64,000 bases of DNA from Mesorhizobium sp. M9A.F.Ca.ET.002.03.1.2 (GCF_003952365.1 NZ_CP034443.1:2163001-2227000); one strand, 5' to 3'. Counted from the stretch's first letter, positions 25,784 through 34,312 are shown. Program-made: numbers and translations. The notes: generated from the sequence alone by a model not told the origin.

Positions 25784-26725
25784 TTATTCGCTGTCTGCCC
25801 AGGCACGGATGAGATTATAGGCAATCGCCCCCTTCGGCGGCGTGACCAGGCCGCCCGGATGCTCGCGGGCCAGCATCGAAAGCACCTCGTCGCGATAAAA
25901 CCAGCGGCAGTCTTCCAGCTCGTTGAGGTCGGCCTGGATGTCGTCGTCGAGCGGTTCGCCGAAGCAGCCGATCATCAGCGAATAGGGAAACGGCCAGGGC
26001 TGGCTGGCGTGGTAGACGACGCGGCCAAGCCGGATGCCGGCTTCCTCCAGCGTTTCGCGGCGCACCGCCGCCTCGATCGTCTCGCCCGGTTCGATGAAGC
26101 CGGCAAGTGCCGAATACATGCCCGGCGCGAAGTGCCGGCCGCGGCCGAGCAGGCACTTTTCGCGCGTCGCCGTCAGCATGATCGCCACCGGGTCGGTGCG
26201 CGGAAAATGCTCGGTGCCGCAGGCCGGGCAAAGCCGCTTGTAGCCGCCGGCCCGCATCTCGGTTACGGTGCCGCATTTGCCGCAGAAGCGGTGGCTCGCA
26301 TGCCAAGCGAGCAGCGCTGCCCCTTGCGCCATCGCGCCGGCCGCCGCCTCGTCGATCAGCCCCTGCATATAGACCGAGCGATAGTCGATGGCCTTGATCG
26401 TCTCCGGCATTTGTTCGGGATCGATGCCGGCCGGCACGGCGAGCACCGGGCTGCTGTCGGAGAAGCCGAGCAGGATGCCATGGTCTAGCGACGCCTGGAG
26501 CGACTGGCTTTCGGCGGCAGTGAACCAGGGGTCGAAGCCACCATCGCCGAGCTTCAGGTAGAGCCGGCCGCCGTGCATCAGCAAGAGCCTGGCCGAGGGA
26601 TCGGCGAGTGCCTTTTCGACGGAATCGTCGGCGCGGTTTTCGGATTGCCGGTCGATCATGTTGCCGGCGAAGCCGACGAACTGGCTCGGCTCGCGCAAGG
26701 GCGCGTCAAACAGGCGGAAGCTCAT
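25784..26725 (-). CDS. nudC: NAD(+) diphosphatase NudC (Nudix)
   Basis: A 313-residue Nudix hydrolase that splits NAD(H) into NMN(H) and AMP and, in E. coli, removes NAD caps from RNA. The zinc ribbon is complete (CGKCG and CPACG, ~residues 155-175). It is followed by FPRTDPVAI and the Nudix box GFIEPGETIEAAVRRETLEE. SQPWPFPYSLMIGCFG, the NudC-specific motif after the box, is present. ATG 26725 (MSFRLFDAP) is preferred to an in-frame TTG 12 nt upstream. It lies between the HIT protein and the Dabb gene on the same strand, consistent with a small nucleotide-hydrolase unit. Confidence 0.95.
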   Translation of the reverse strand: MSFRLFDAPLREPSQFVGFAGNMIDRQSENRADDSVEKALADPSARLLLMHGGRLYLKLGDGGFDPWFTAAESQSLQASLDHGILLGFSDSSPVLAVPAGIDPEQMPETIKAIDYRSVYMQGLIDEAAAGAMAQGAALLAWHASHRFCGKCGTVTEMRAGGYKRLCPACGTEHFPRTDPVAIMLTATREKCLLGRGRHFAPGMYSALAGFIEPGETIEAAVRRETLEEAGIRLGRVVYHASQPWPFPYSLMIGCFGEPLDDDIQADLNELEDCRWFYRDEVLSMLAREHPGGLVTPPKGAIAYNLIRAWADSE

Positions 26726-26777
26726 CGCGGGGCTCAAACTTCAGGGGACTCAACTTCAGGACGGACACGGGAGAGGC

Positions 26778-27197
26778 TTATAGCGCCGCCTTTATCTGTT
26801 GCGCAAACCGGCGAAGCTCCGAGCGCTGGTAGGGCTCGCGCATGCCGTGGCCCCACACCGGGCCCGGCCAGCCGGGATCGCCTTCCGTGCGCGCAATGAC
26901 GTGGACATGCAACTGGCGCACGATGTTGCCGAGCGCGCCCGTGTTGATCTTGGTGCAGCCGGTCGCCTTCTTCAGCGCCTGCGCCACCATGTTGGTCTCG
27001 AAGGTCAGCATCGCCTGGTCGAGCGGCGTCAAATCGTGGATTTCCTCCGCGCCGGGCCGCTGCGGCACCAGAAGCAGCCACGGCCAGCGGCGGTCGTTCA
27101 TCATCCGCAGCTCGCACAGCCCGAGCCACATCAGCTGCTCGCTGTCCGCCTCCAGCCGGGCATCCAGGGTGAATCCGGCCTTGAGGCCCGGCAACAT
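26778..27197 (-). CDS. HIT-family protein
   Basis: A 139-residue histidine-triad protein, probably a nucleotide hydrolase or transferase acting on dinucleotide polyphosphates or AMP conjugates. The active-site segment reads RQLHVHVIARTEGDPGWPGP: it aligns as QxHxHxx, so the first triad histidine is glutamine while the catalytic middle histidine remains. The TGCTKINTGALGN segment upstream is the usual HIT substrate loop. ATG 27197 is preceded by GAAGGAAA, and the 30-codon extension upstream is not family-like. It is co-directional with nudC (52 nt apart). Confidence 0.9.
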   Translation of the reverse strand: MLPGLKAGFTLDARLEADSEQLMWLGLCELRMMNDRRWPWLLLVPQRPGAEEIHDLTPLDQAMLTFETNMVAQALKKATGCTKINTGALGNIVRQLHVHVIARTEGDPGWPGPVWGHGMREPYQRSELRRFAQQIKAAL

Positions 27198-27384
27198 CGG
27201 CGTTTCCTTCACTTTTGTAGTGTTTTTGAACTTCTTGGACGCTAGAGCGGCTGCCGGGGGGCTGCAAGAGGGTCGCAAGCGAATCATTGGCCGATCGCGG
27301 CGCTGATTGTTCGACGAAGAAAAGCCGAAGCGACATCCGATCTCTCCCGCGAGGGGGATCGGCAGCGTCGTCGAGGATGCCTAT

Positions 27385-27414
27385 TTGTTCTTGCTTTGTG
27401 CCGGCACTTATGCT
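27385..27414 (+). promoter_or_regulatory. Candidate sigma-70 promoter of an orphan short transcript
   Basis: TTGTTC (27385-27390) and TATGCT (27409-27414) are spaced by 18 nt. The predicted start near 27421 would give a transcript of only ~52 nt ending at the terminator at 27450-27472. No gene lies between. By-eye match only. Confidence 0.4.
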
Positions 27415-27420
27415 AGTAAT

Positions 27421-27472
27421 TCCGATATGGTGCTGATTTGCGCCGATGACCCGCCGCAGAGGCGGGTTTTTT
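27421..27472 (+). ncRNA. Candidate small RNA ending in an intrinsic terminator
   Basis: A ~52-nt unit between a promoter-like pair and a strong terminator (CCCGCC GCAGA GGCGGG then TTTTTT, 27450-27472). The nearest gene upstream, the HIT protein, reads away on the other strand, so the terminator does not belong to it. The unit could be a very short sRNA or insulation before the SRP RNA promoter. The terminator itself is well supported; the RNA is inference. Confidence 0.35.
27450..27472 (+). terminator. Intrinsic terminator upstream of the SRP RNA
   Basis: Stem CCCGCC/GGCGGG, loop GCAGA, then six T. It lies ~75 nt before the SRP RNA and isolates it from any transcription entering from the left. 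Confidence 0.8.
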
Positions 27473-27515
27473 GTTTCGGGTTTCGAACCATCCCTTGCTG
27501 ATTGATCCTGCGCCC

Positions 27516-27546
27516 TTGCATTTCTTCGCCGAATTGCCGATATGGA
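27516..27546 (+). promoter_or_regulatory. Candidate promoter of the SRP RNA
   Basis: TTGCAT (27516-27521) and TATGGA (27541-27546) are 19 nt apart. The SRP RNA 5' end begins within a few bases downstream. The spacing is a little long; position relative to the RNA is the main support. Confidence 0.4.
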
Positions 27547-27548
27547 AT

Positions 27549-27649
27549 GCGGGAGGTTGGTGGTGGACGATCCACTCGCCAACCGGGTCAGGTCCGGAAG
27601 GAAGCAGCCCTAACGAGCCCGGAACGGGTCATTGTTCCAGCCTCCCGCC
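27549..27649 (+). ncRNA. ffs: Signal recognition particle RNA (4.5S-type)
   Basis: About 100 nt folding into one long hairpin: 5' GCGGGAGG pairs with 3' CCTCCCGC. The apical part carries the conserved Ffh-binding domain, GTCAGGTCCGGAAGGAAGCA followed by GCCCTAA. With Ffh it directs membrane proteins to the translocon. Small SRP RNA directly upstream of dnaX is a common arrangement in this bacterial order. Confidence 0.95.
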
Positions 27650-27753
27650 TCTTCGCCTTTCTCCCGCGACATTGACGGCGCCAAGCCCTGCGGGCGAAAC
27701 TATGCGCAGGAATCGGCCGCCTGCAGGCGCGGCCCTTGGAGCTTTACGGGCGA

Positions 27754-29634
27754 ATGAGCGAAGCCGGAAATTCGGGAACCGAAAAGGCCGCCGCCTATCG
27801 CGTTCTGGCGCGCAAATACCGTCCTGCGAATTTCTCCGAACTGATCGGCCAGGAGCCGATGGTCCGCACACTCACCAACGCCTTCGCCACCGGCCGCATC
27901 GCCCAGGCCTGGATGCTGACCGGCGTGCGCGGTGTCGGCAAGACGACGACGGCGCGCATACTCGCGCGGGCCCTGAACTACAAAACATCGACCGTCGACC
28001 AGCCTTCGGTCGATCTTGCCGTGCTGGGCGAACATTGCCAGGCGATCATGGAAGGCCGCCATGTCGACGTCATCGAGATGGACGCCGCCTCGCACACCGG
28101 CATCGACGACATCAGGGACATCATCGAGCGCGTGCGCTACGCGCCGGTGTCCGCGCGCTACAAGGTCTACATCATCGACGAAGTGCACATGCTTTCCACC
28201 CAGGCCTTCAACGGCCTGCTGAAGACGCTGGAAGAGCCGCCGCCGCACGTCAAATTCATCTTCGCCACCACCGAAATCAGAAAAGTTCCGATCACCGTCT
28301 TGTCGCGTTGCCAGCGCTTCGACCTCCGGCGTATCGATGCCGGCGCGCTGGTCGCGCATCTCGCCTCGATCGCCGCCAAGGAAGGCATCGCGGTCGACGA
28401 CGACGCGCTGGCGATGATCGCCCGCGCGGCAGAAGGCTCGGCGCGCGACTCGCTGTCCATCCTCGACCAGGCGATCGCCCATGGCAGCGGCGCGGTTGGC
28501 GCCGAAGCGGTGCGCGCCATGCTCGGGCTGGCCGACCGCGCCCGCATCGTCGACCTGTTCGAACATGTGATGAAGGGCGATGTGGCGGCCGCGCTCGCCG
28601 AATTCCGCGCCCAGTACGACACCGGCGCCGATCCGGCCGCGGTGCTGACCGACCTTGCCGAGTTCAACCACCTCGTCACCAGGCTGCGCTTCGTGCCGAC
28701 CGCCCTCGATGACGCCTCGCTGTCCGAGGACGAACGCCGGCGCGGCGCCGATTTCGCCAAGGCTCTGTCGGTCAGAGTGCTGTCGCGGACCTGGCAGATG
28801 CTGTTGAAGGGCATTCCCGAGGTGCAGTCCTCGAACCGGCCGGTCAGTGCCGCCGAAATGGTGCTGATCCGGCTGGCACACGCCGCCGACCTGCCGACGC
28901 TGGACGAGGCGCTGAAATCGCTGGAGGGCGGAGCATCGGTGCGCAATGGCGTGCCGCGCTCGAATGGAGCGCCCGCAAGCTCTGGCCCAGCAAGTCCGGT
29001 TCCCCCAAGTCCGGGCCCCTCAAGTCCCGGCCCCGCAAGTCCCGGCCCCGCAAGTCCCGGTAATGGCGGCGGCGCCAGTGCGGTGGCGCAGACGCGGATG
29101 CCGACGGCCAATGGCGGCGCGCAGACCATGCGGCTGGTCGAGGCCGAGCCGATGCCAGCAGCCTTGGTGGCAGTGCCGGAGCCGGTCGCGGATGCGCCGC
29201 CGGTGCCGGTGAAATCGCTGGCCGACATCGCCGCCCTTGCCGATGCGCAGCGCGACATGGCCTTCAAGGTGCTGGTGAAGCGCTGCATGCGCCTCGTGCG
29301 CATCGAGCCCGGCCGCATCGACGTCAGCCTGACCGATGACGCGCCGAAGATGCTGCTCAACGATCTGACCGCCAAATTGCGCGCCTGGACCGGCCGCAGC
29401 TGGCTGGTGTCGCTGTCGAAGGAAGAGGGCGGCCAGACGCTGGCCGAGATGGAATCGACCAAGCGCGAAAACGCCCTCCTCGATGCCAAGAGCGACCCGA
29501 CTGTCGCCGCCATCCTGGCGCGTTTTCCCGGCGCCAGGATCATCGACGTACGCATTCCCGATGCACCGGAAGCCGACGCGGTCGAGGCCGAAGTTCCGGT
29601 CGAGCCGGCGGCGGACGACGACGACGAAATCTGA
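27754..29634 (+). CDS. dnaX: DNA polymerase III subunit tau/gamma
   Basis: A 626-residue clamp-loader ATPase of the replisome. The AAA+ part has [12 protein letters not shown], Walker [18 protein letters not shown] and the sensor [11 protein letters not shown]. The zinc module usual in E. coli is degraded: only GEHCQAI keeps a cysteine. Domain III follows to ~residue 380. A low-complexity linker of proline/serine/glycine repeats ([14 protein letters not shown]) then leads to the tau C-terminal domain. I see no slippery A-run for a gamma form. ATG 27754 (MSEAGNSG) is chosen over a TTG 18 nt upstream. ybaB and recR follow on the same strand. Confidence 0.95.
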   Translation: MSEAGNSGTEKAAAYRVLARKYRPANFSELIGQEPMVRTLTNAFATGRIAQAWMLTGVRGVGKTTTARILARALNYKTSTVDQPSVDLAVLGEHCQAIMEGRHVDVIEMDAASHTGIDDIRDIIERVRYAPVSARYKVYIIDEVHMLSTQAFNGLLKTLEEPPPHVKFIFATTEIRKVPITVLSRCQRFDLRRIDAGALVAHLASIAAKEGIAVDDDALAMIARAAEGSARDSLSILDQAIAHGSGAVGAEAVRAMLGLADRARIVDLFEHVMKGDVAAALAEFRAQYDTGADPAAVLTDLAEFNHLVTRLRFVPTALDDASLSEDERRRGADFAKALSVRVLSRTWQMLLKGIPEVQSSNRPVSAAEMVLIRLAHAADLPTLDEALKSLEGGASVRNGVPRSNGAPASSGPASPVPPSPGPSSPGPASPGPASPGNGGGASAVAQTRMPTANGGAQTMRLVEAEPMPAALVAVPEPVADAPPVPVKSLADIAALADAQRDMAFKVLVKRCMRLVRIEPGRIDVSLTDDAPKMLLNDLTAKLRAWTGRSWLVSLSKEEGGQTLAEMESTKRENALLDAKSDPTVAAILARFPGARIIDVRIPDAPEADAVEAEVPVEPAADDDDEI

Positions 29635-29663
29635 TACAGCATCAATTTGTAGAGGACCACGCG

Positions 29664-29987
29664 ATGAAAGATATTCTCGGCCTGATGGGCAAGGCGAAGG
29701 AAATGCAGGCCAAGTTCCAGGCCATGCAGGACGAGATCGCCACGCTGGAAGCCACCGGGCAGGCCGGCGGCGGCCTGGTCAGCGTGACGCTGACCGGCAA
29801 ATTCGAGATGAAGGCGCTGAAGATCGACCCGTCCCTGTTCAAGGAGGACGAGGTCGAGATTCTGGAGGATCTGCTTCTCGCCGCCCACAATGACGCCAGG
29901 GTCAAGGTCGAGCAGATCATGCAGGAAAAGACCCAGGCACTGACCGCGGGCCTGCCGATACCGCCGGGAATGAAGCTGCCGTTCTAG
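29664..29987 (+). CDS. ybaB: Nucleoid-associated protein, YbaB/EbfC family
   Basis: A 107-residue DNA-binding protein that forms dimers and bridges DNA. The N-terminal helix [20 protein letters not shown] and the central strands [18 protein letters not shown] define the family. The C-terminal helix ([15 protein letters not shown]) ends in PPGMKLPF, as usual. AGAGGA precedes the ATG. It sits between dnaX (29 nt) and recR, the standard context, although two palindromic elements, a small gene and a hydrolase gene are inserted before recR here. Confidence 0.95.
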   Translation: MKDILGLMGKAKEMQAKFQAMQDEIATLEATGQAGGGLVSVTLTGKFEMKALKIDPSLFKEDEVEILEDLLLAAHNDARVKVEQIMQEKTQALTAGLPIPPGMKLPF

Positions 29988-30083
29988 CATCGGACCCAAA
30001 CTGGGTACCGGTTTTGGGAAAATCCGATGCTCAAACAAAAGATAGGGCGGCGGTAGTACCATTCGATTATGAAAGTCCGCCGC
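29988..30083. repeat. Type 3 palindromic element
   Basis: It begins CATCGGACCCAAACTGGGTA, includes GGTTTTGGGAAAATCCGATG, then CTCAAACAAAA..GATAGGGCGG and ends GAAAGTCCGCCGC. The copy at 59743-59838 has the same blocks in the same order. Each copy starts within a few bases of a stop codon (ybaB here, phoH there). The CATCGGA/TCCGATG and GGCGG/CCGCC pairs are inverted. Confidence 0.85.
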
Positions 30084-30192
30084 ACTAATGCATGTCGCGC
30101 AAAAGTGTGCAGTGGTTTTGCGATAACGACATGCATAAAAACAAGAACTTAAAGCGCGTCGCATGAATCCGTTCAAACGCGACGCGCTTTAG
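30084..30192. repeat. Type 4 palindromic element (two hairpins)
   Basis: The first palindrome runs GCATGTCGCGCAAAA to TTTTGCGATAACGACATGC. A spacer ATAAAAACAAGAACTT follows, then the second palindrome AAGCGCGTCGC/GCGACGCGCTT. Homologues lie at 30629-30711 (inverted) and 52280-52382. Confidence 0.85.
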
Positions 30193-30220
30193 ATCCGGAC
30201 TTCAGCGTTTCAGCGGCGCC

Positions 30221-30628
30221 ATGACCGAAGAGCCATCAGCCAGGTTGATAGAGCAGCGCGTCCGGAACAGGATCTATGACATCCTGGAAATTCTGGCCGA
30301 CTGCGATACCGGCGTGGATCTCGTTGGAATCAACGGCTATTTTCATCTCTTCGACGATTTCCTCCATCACCCGTCCATCGAATCCGGCGTGTCGGTTCTG
30401 TCGAAGGCCGAACGCGCGATCGTGCTGGAAATCGCCGATTTCCTGGAAGCCGCCTGCGCGGCGACCCCTGACTTCACCAGGGCCGAGTTCATCGAGAGCG
30501 GCTGGCCGCGGCAGATTGCGCCCAAGGCACGGGATGCGCGGGCGCTGTTCCTGAGACGCGGTCTGTTTTCGGAGGAATTCGACGAGTCCGAGCCCGGGCA
30601 GCCGGTCGTCGTGCCGACAGGCAGGTAG
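30221..30628 (+). CDS. Hypothetical protein bracketed by inverted repeats
   Basis: A 135-residue soluble protein that I do not recognise. It is mostly helical and acidic (IEQRVRNRIYDILEILADCD, LSKAERAIVLEIADFLEAAC) with a short arginine segment (ARALFLRRGLF) near the C-terminus. There is no signal peptide or membrane segment, so it is probably cytosolic. The gene has ordinary codon use for the window. It is flanked on both sides by inverted copies of the type 4 element and interrupts the usual ybaB-recR adjacency together with the following hydrolase gene. Confidence 0.7.
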   Translation: MTEEPSARLIEQRVRNRIYDILEILADCDTGVDLVGINGYFHLFDDFLHHPSIESGVSVLSKAERAIVLEIADFLEAACAATPDFTRAEFIESGWPRQIAPKARDARALFLRRGLFSEEFDESEPGQPVVVPTGR

Positions 30629-30711
30629 AGCGGCCCGTCCCATCGCTTTAGGTTTTTGTTTTTATGCACGTCGTTGTCCCCCCGAGGTCACTTTTGGGCG
30701 ACATGCATTAG
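30629..30711. repeat. Type 4 palindromic element, inverted copy
   Basis: Its reverse complement reads CTAATGCATGTCGCCCAAAA, then ACGACGTGCATAAAAACAAA. It matches the element at 30084-30192, including the spacer ATAAAAACAA. It starts right after the stop codon of the small gene at 30221-30628. Confidence 0.8.
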
Positions 30712-30834
30712 CCCCCAGATGTGCCGATTTGGCCACTCTCGTCGTTTAATAACGCTTTAGCCATCTTTTTGCCTGAAAGTGTCTCATTCTTGCCGCAGCC
30801 AGGGGCGGGCCGGCGACAGAATGAGGGGATACTT

Positions 30835-31812
30835 TTGATCGCGACCCGATGGAAGGCGCCATTGTTGCTCGGCGTCATCACCTCTCCGCTGTTTTTGGCC
30901 GCCTGCAGTCAGACCACCTCGCACGGCATGTCCGTGGCCAGCCTGACCGATGCCGTCAGATCCCGGCCCTACAGTCACACACGGAAGGACAAGGAGTGCC
31001 TCCAGCGCGCGATGTTCTTCGAATCCAACCGGTCGAGCCGTGACGGCATGGTTGCCGTCGGCACGGTGGTCATGAACCGGCTGCGGTCCGGCAAGCACGG
31101 CAACACCATCTGCCAGGTGGTCGGCGAGCGCGGCCAGTTCGCGCCGGGCGTGATGACGCGGCGGATGAATTCGAAGGCGCTGCCCGATGTCGAGGAAGCC
31201 GCCGAGGCGGTGCTCAAGGGCGAGCGCAAGGCCAAGCTGAAGAACACGATGTTCTTTCATACCGCCGGCCTGCGCTTCCCCTACAAAAACATGCACTACA
31301 CCATGGTTGCCGGCGGCAATGCCTTCTATGAAAAGCGCGGCCGGAACTGGAAACCGTTGCCGGATGAGCCCACGGTCGCGATGGCACAGGCCACGCCGCG
31401 GGCGCCGGCGCGCGCCGCGCCCGTGACGCTCGTGGCTTCCGCGGCGCCGGCAGCTAAGGCAACATCCGCCCGGGCGACATCCGCTGAAGCAACACCTGCC
31501 GAGACAAGGCCGATCGAGGCAACCTACGTGACCGCAGCCGCACCGCAGGCGGCAAAGCCGATGAAGGCGACCTTCGTGAAGGCGACCTTCGTGAAGGCGA
31601 TCCCTGCGGAGGCTACCGCCGGGAAGGCGACGCTTGTGGCGATGCAGGAGCCGGACGCGGCCCGTTTCGGCGGCACGGCCGGCGCGCAACCTGTCGCGTC
31701 ATTCCAGGCGACGCCGGCCGAGCCGACGATGTCGTTTGAATCGACACCCGAGAACACCGACGCCATCGGCGCGATGATCGCCGGCCAGGCCCGGCCGCTG
31801 GAAGCATACTGA
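30835..31812 (+). CDS. SleB/CwlJ-type cell wall hydrolase, lipoprotein
   Basis: A ~325-residue predicted peptidoglycan hydrolase. The hydrophobic start ends in LAACSQT, a lipobox, so it is probably a lipoprotein. The Hydrolase_2 domain runs from CLQRAMFFESNRSSRDGMVA (family glutamate in FFES) to MHYTMVAGGNAFYEKR. The last ~140 residues are low complexity, with a 5-residue rhythm of A-T-x-x-x (KATSARATSAEATPAE, KATFVKATFVKA). TTG 30835 is preferred because GAGGGG lies 7 nt upstream and the signal then begins with few residues; GTG 30721 is the alternative. Related hydrolases act in wall remodelling. Confidence 0.8.
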   Translation: MIATRWKAPLLLGVITSPLFLAACSQTTSHGMSVASLTDAVRSRPYSHTRKDKECLQRAMFFESNRSSRDGMVAVGTVVMNRLRSGKHGNTICQVVGERGQFAPGVMTRRMNSKALPDVEEAAEAVLKGERKAKLKNTMFFHTAGLRFPYKNMHYTMVAGGNAFYEKRGRNWKPLPDEPTVAMAQATPRAPARAAPVTLVASAAPAAKATSARATSAEATPAETRPIEATYVTAAAPQAAKPMKATFVKATFVKAIPAEATAGKATLVAMQEPDAARFGGTAGAQPVASFQATPAEPTMSFESTPENTDAIGAMIAGQARPLEAY

Positions 31813-31883
31813 CGGCAGCAGCATCTTTACGCGTTGAACAGGCAGCTGGCCGCTGGAGTGTTCCAAAGCGTGCGGAAAAATCC

Positions 31884-31988
31884 TAGAGCCTGATCCATTC
31901 CGATCATGATCGGAATGGGGCTCTATCTTCTTGTTTGACCATGATCTTTTCCGAAAACCGGTTTCCACTTTTCGGGATCATGGTCTAA
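31884..31988. repeat. Palindromic element before recR (type 5-related)
   Basis: Two adjacent palindromes: TAGAGCC..CCATTCCGATC/GATCGGAATGG..GGCTCTA, and GACCATGATC..CCGAAAACCGG / TTTTCGGGATCATGGTC. They end ~10 nt before the recR start, so they lie in its leader. Confidence 0.75.
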
Positions 31989-31997
31989 ACCGATGCG

Positions 31998-32603
31998 ATG
32001 TCGAAGCGAATCGCCGGTCCCGAGATCGAACGCCTGATCCAGCTTCTGGCCAAGGTGCCGGGGCTCGGTCCCCGTTCGGCCAGGCGGGCAGCGCTCCATC
32101 TCATCAAGAAGAAGGAGCAGCTCTTGTCGCCGCTCGCCGCCGCCATGAGCGAGGCGGTCGACAAGGTGCGCATCTGCTCGACCTGCGGCAATGTCGATAC
32201 GTCCGACCCCTGCATGATCTGCACCGATCCGCGCCGCGACGCCGGCACGCTTATCGTCGTCGAGGACGTGGCCGACCTGTGGGCGCTGGAGCGGGCGGCC
32301 GCGATGAATGTCCGCTACCATGTGCTCGGCGGCACGCTGTCGCCGCTCGACGGCATCGGCCCCGAGCAGCTCAACATCCGCTCGCTGGTCGACCGTGTCG
32401 CCGGCGGCGATGTCAAGGAGGTGATCCTCGCCGTCAACGCCACGGTCGAGGGCCAGACCACCGCGCATTATCTCACCGACCAATTGTCCGGTTTCCCGGT
32501 CAAGGTGACGCGGCTGGCGCATGGCGTGCCGGTCGGCGGCGAGCTCGATTATCTCGACGAAGGCACGCTGGCCGCGGCGCTGCGCTCACGGACGGCGTTT
32601 TAG
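31998..32603 (+). CDS. recR: Recombination protein RecR
   Basis: A 201-residue RecFOR-pathway protein that helps load RecA at gaps. The helix-hairpin-helix region ([19 protein letters not shown]) is followed by the C4 zinc finger (CSTCGN...CMIC). The Toprim domain starts [14 protein letters not shown], and the C-terminus ([21 protein letters not shown]) is standard. Length is normal. It belongs to the dnaX-ybaB-recR group, separated here by inserted elements and two genes. Confidence 0.96.
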   Translation: MSKRIAGPEIERLIQLLAKVPGLGPRSARRAALHLIKKKEQLLSPLAAAMSEAVDKVRICSTCGNVDTSDPCMICTDPRRDAGTLIVVEDVADLWALERAAAMNVRYHVLGGTLSPLDGIGPEQLNIRSLVDRVAGGDVKEVILAVNATVEGQTTAHYLTDQLSGFPVKVTRLAHGVPVGGELDYLDEGTLAAALRSRTAF

Positions 32604-32646
32604 CGAGGTTGCGAAGGAGGATGCTTCTGAGATGACTGCATTCCTT

Positions 32647-32810
32647 CGCGCCCCCCTGTGTCCTGCCGGACATCTCCCCCACAAGGAGGGAGATTGGCTG
32701 TCATCGAAGGCTTCGCTTATCTCCAACGTTGAAGAGAAGGCGCGGTCGGTGCAGCTGCCAATCTCCCCTCAAGTGGGGGAGATGTCCGGCAGGACAGAGG
32801 GGGGCGCGAC
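32647..32810. repeat. Type 1 palindromic element overlapping a gene start
   Basis: The same two-arm structure as 5026-5187: GCGCCCCCCTGTGTCCTGCC at the left, and ATGTCCGGCAGGACAGAGGG then GGGCGC at the right. The right arm contains the ATG and the purine-rich stretch GTGGGGGAG used as start region of the transglycosylase gene at 32782. Confidence 0.85.
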
Positions 32811-34059
32811 GGAACGCGGACTTTGCAAATTGGCCGTCGCGTTCTTTCTGACCGCACTGACTGCCTTCCTCCTCGCCACCCCCGCCTCCTCCGCCAAAAT
32901 CGACGAACAGTTCCGTACCTGGCTGCAAGGCGATCTCTGGCCTGAAGCCCGGGCCAAAGGCATTTCCAGAAAAACCTTCGACGCTGCCTTCGACGGCATC
33001 AAACCGAACCTAGAGCTGCCCGATCTGGTGATGCCGGGCAAAAAGGCGGAGACGCCGCGGAAGCAGCATCAGGCGGAGTTCGGTTCACCCGGCGCCTATT
33101 TCGCCGAAAAGACGGTTCGCGCGGTCACCGCCGGCGGGCGCGCGCGCAAGGCGGCCAATGCCAGGACGATTGCTGCGATCGAGAAGCGTTACGGCGTGCC
33201 GGGCGATGTGCTGCTGGCGATCTGGGGCCGCGAGAGCGGCTTCGGCGCGGCCAAGATGCCCTACGACGCCTTCGAGGTGCTGGGCACCAAGGCGTTCATG
33301 GCGACCAGGAGGGATTTCTTTCGCACCGAGCTGATGGCGGCGCTCGAGATCGTCGAGCGCGGGCTGGCCCCGGTCGGCGCGATGAAATCGTCCTGGGCAG
33401 GCGCGCTCGGCCAGCCGCAATTCATGCCGACATCCTTCCTGAAGCATGCCGTCGATTTCGATGGCGACGGCCGGGCCGACATCTGGAATTCGAAACCCGA
33501 CACGCTGGCCTCGATCGCCAACTACCTCGTCCACTACGGTTGGGTGAAGGGCCGCGACTGGGGCTTCGAAGTGACGGTGCCGGAAGCGGTCTCCTGTTCG
33601 CTCGAAGGTCCGGACCAGGGCAAGAGGATTTCCGAATGGGCTGACATGGGCATCAAGCGCGTCGCGGCAAGACCATTTCCGGCGCGCGAGTTGAAGGCGG
33701 AAGGCTTTCTCTTGATGCCGGCCGGGCGCAGTGGTCCAGCCTTCATCGTCACGCCCAATTTCTACGTGCTGAAGGAATACAATACCAGCGATCTCTACGC
33801 CCTGTTCATCGGCCACGGCGCCGACCGGATCGCCCATGGCGACAGCAATTTCTCGGGCAGCTGGGGCGCGGTCGGCGGGCTCTACAGATCGGACATCGCC
33901 GCCCTGCAGCGGGCGCTGGAGGCCAAGGGCCACGATGTCGGCAGCGCCGACGGACTACCTGGTTTCAAGACACGCCGTTCGATCGGCAAATGGCAGGCCG
34001 GGAACGGTCGCGCCGCCACCTGCTTTCCCGACGCCGATCTGGTCACCGCGTTGAAGTAA
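32782..34059 (+). CDS. Lytic murein transglycosylase with peptidoglycan-binding domain
   Basis: A ~425-residue MltB-type periplasmic lytic transglycosylase that cleaves the glycan strand. A hydrophobic export signal (KLAVAFFLTALTAFLLATPASSA) precedes KIDEQFRTWL. The catalytic glutamate lies in WGRESGFG, and SSWAGALGQPQFMPTSFLKH and DFDGDGRADIW are family blocks. A C-terminal PG_binding_1 domain follows (DIAALQRALEAKGHDVGSAD). The start is uncertain: ATG 32782 lies inside the type 1 palindromic element, which also supplies GTGGGGGAG. An alternative TTG at 32830 would give a signal without positive charge. The frame stays open further upstream because the repeat has no stop codon in it. Confidence 0.88.
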   Translation: MSGRTEGGATERGLCKLAVAFFLTALTAFLLATPASSAKIDEQFRTWLQGDLWPEARAKGISRKTFDAAFDGIKPNLELPDLVMPGKKAETPRKQHQAEFGSPGAYFAEKTVRAVTAGGRARKAANARTIAAIEKRYGVPGDVLLAIWGRESGFGAAKMPYDAFEVLGTKAFMATRRDFFRTELMAALEIVERGLAPVGAMKSSWAGALGQPQFMPTSFLKHAVDFDGDGRADIWNSKPDTLASIANYLVHYGWVKGRDWGFEVTVPEAVSCSLEGPDQGKRISEWADMGIKRVAARPFPARELKAEGFLLMPAGRSGPAFIVTPNFYVLKEYNTSDLYALFIGHGADRIAHGDSNFSGSWGAVGGLYRSDIAALQRALEAKGHDVGSADGLPGFKTRRSIGKWQAGNGRAATCFPDADLVTALK

Positions 34060-34312
34060 CTGCAACATCAGCGGATTTGCTGATCGGAGACGGTGTTAGT
34101 CGGCGTTTGTGCCCGCTCGCCGCGACTGCTCTGGTACAACGCGCTGTCTTGCAAATGCTCGTTGCCGGCTTGGAAACCGCCGGATATGGTAATGGACCAA
34201 CTGGACAAAAAATTGCCAAGGCAACCGGTCCAGGGGCTATCGTTCAGCCCGGCAAAGAACGCAACAACCTGAGCCGGGAACTCAGGCCAACACAAACAGG
34301 GAACAGTCAAAA

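Noticed and set aside
27754..29634. Programmed frameshift producing gamma subunit in dnaX
   Set aside because: I found no run of A suitable for slippage in the linker region.
29988..30192. Riboswitch-like structure between ybaB and the next gene
   Set aside because: The hairpins belong to repeat families with copies elsewhere in unrelated contexts, so a ligand-sensing role is not supported.
34190..34210. Possible operator (TGGAC twice, 9 nt apart) before the second transporter
   Set aside because: Short direct repeat only, with no regulator gene nearby; too weak to call.
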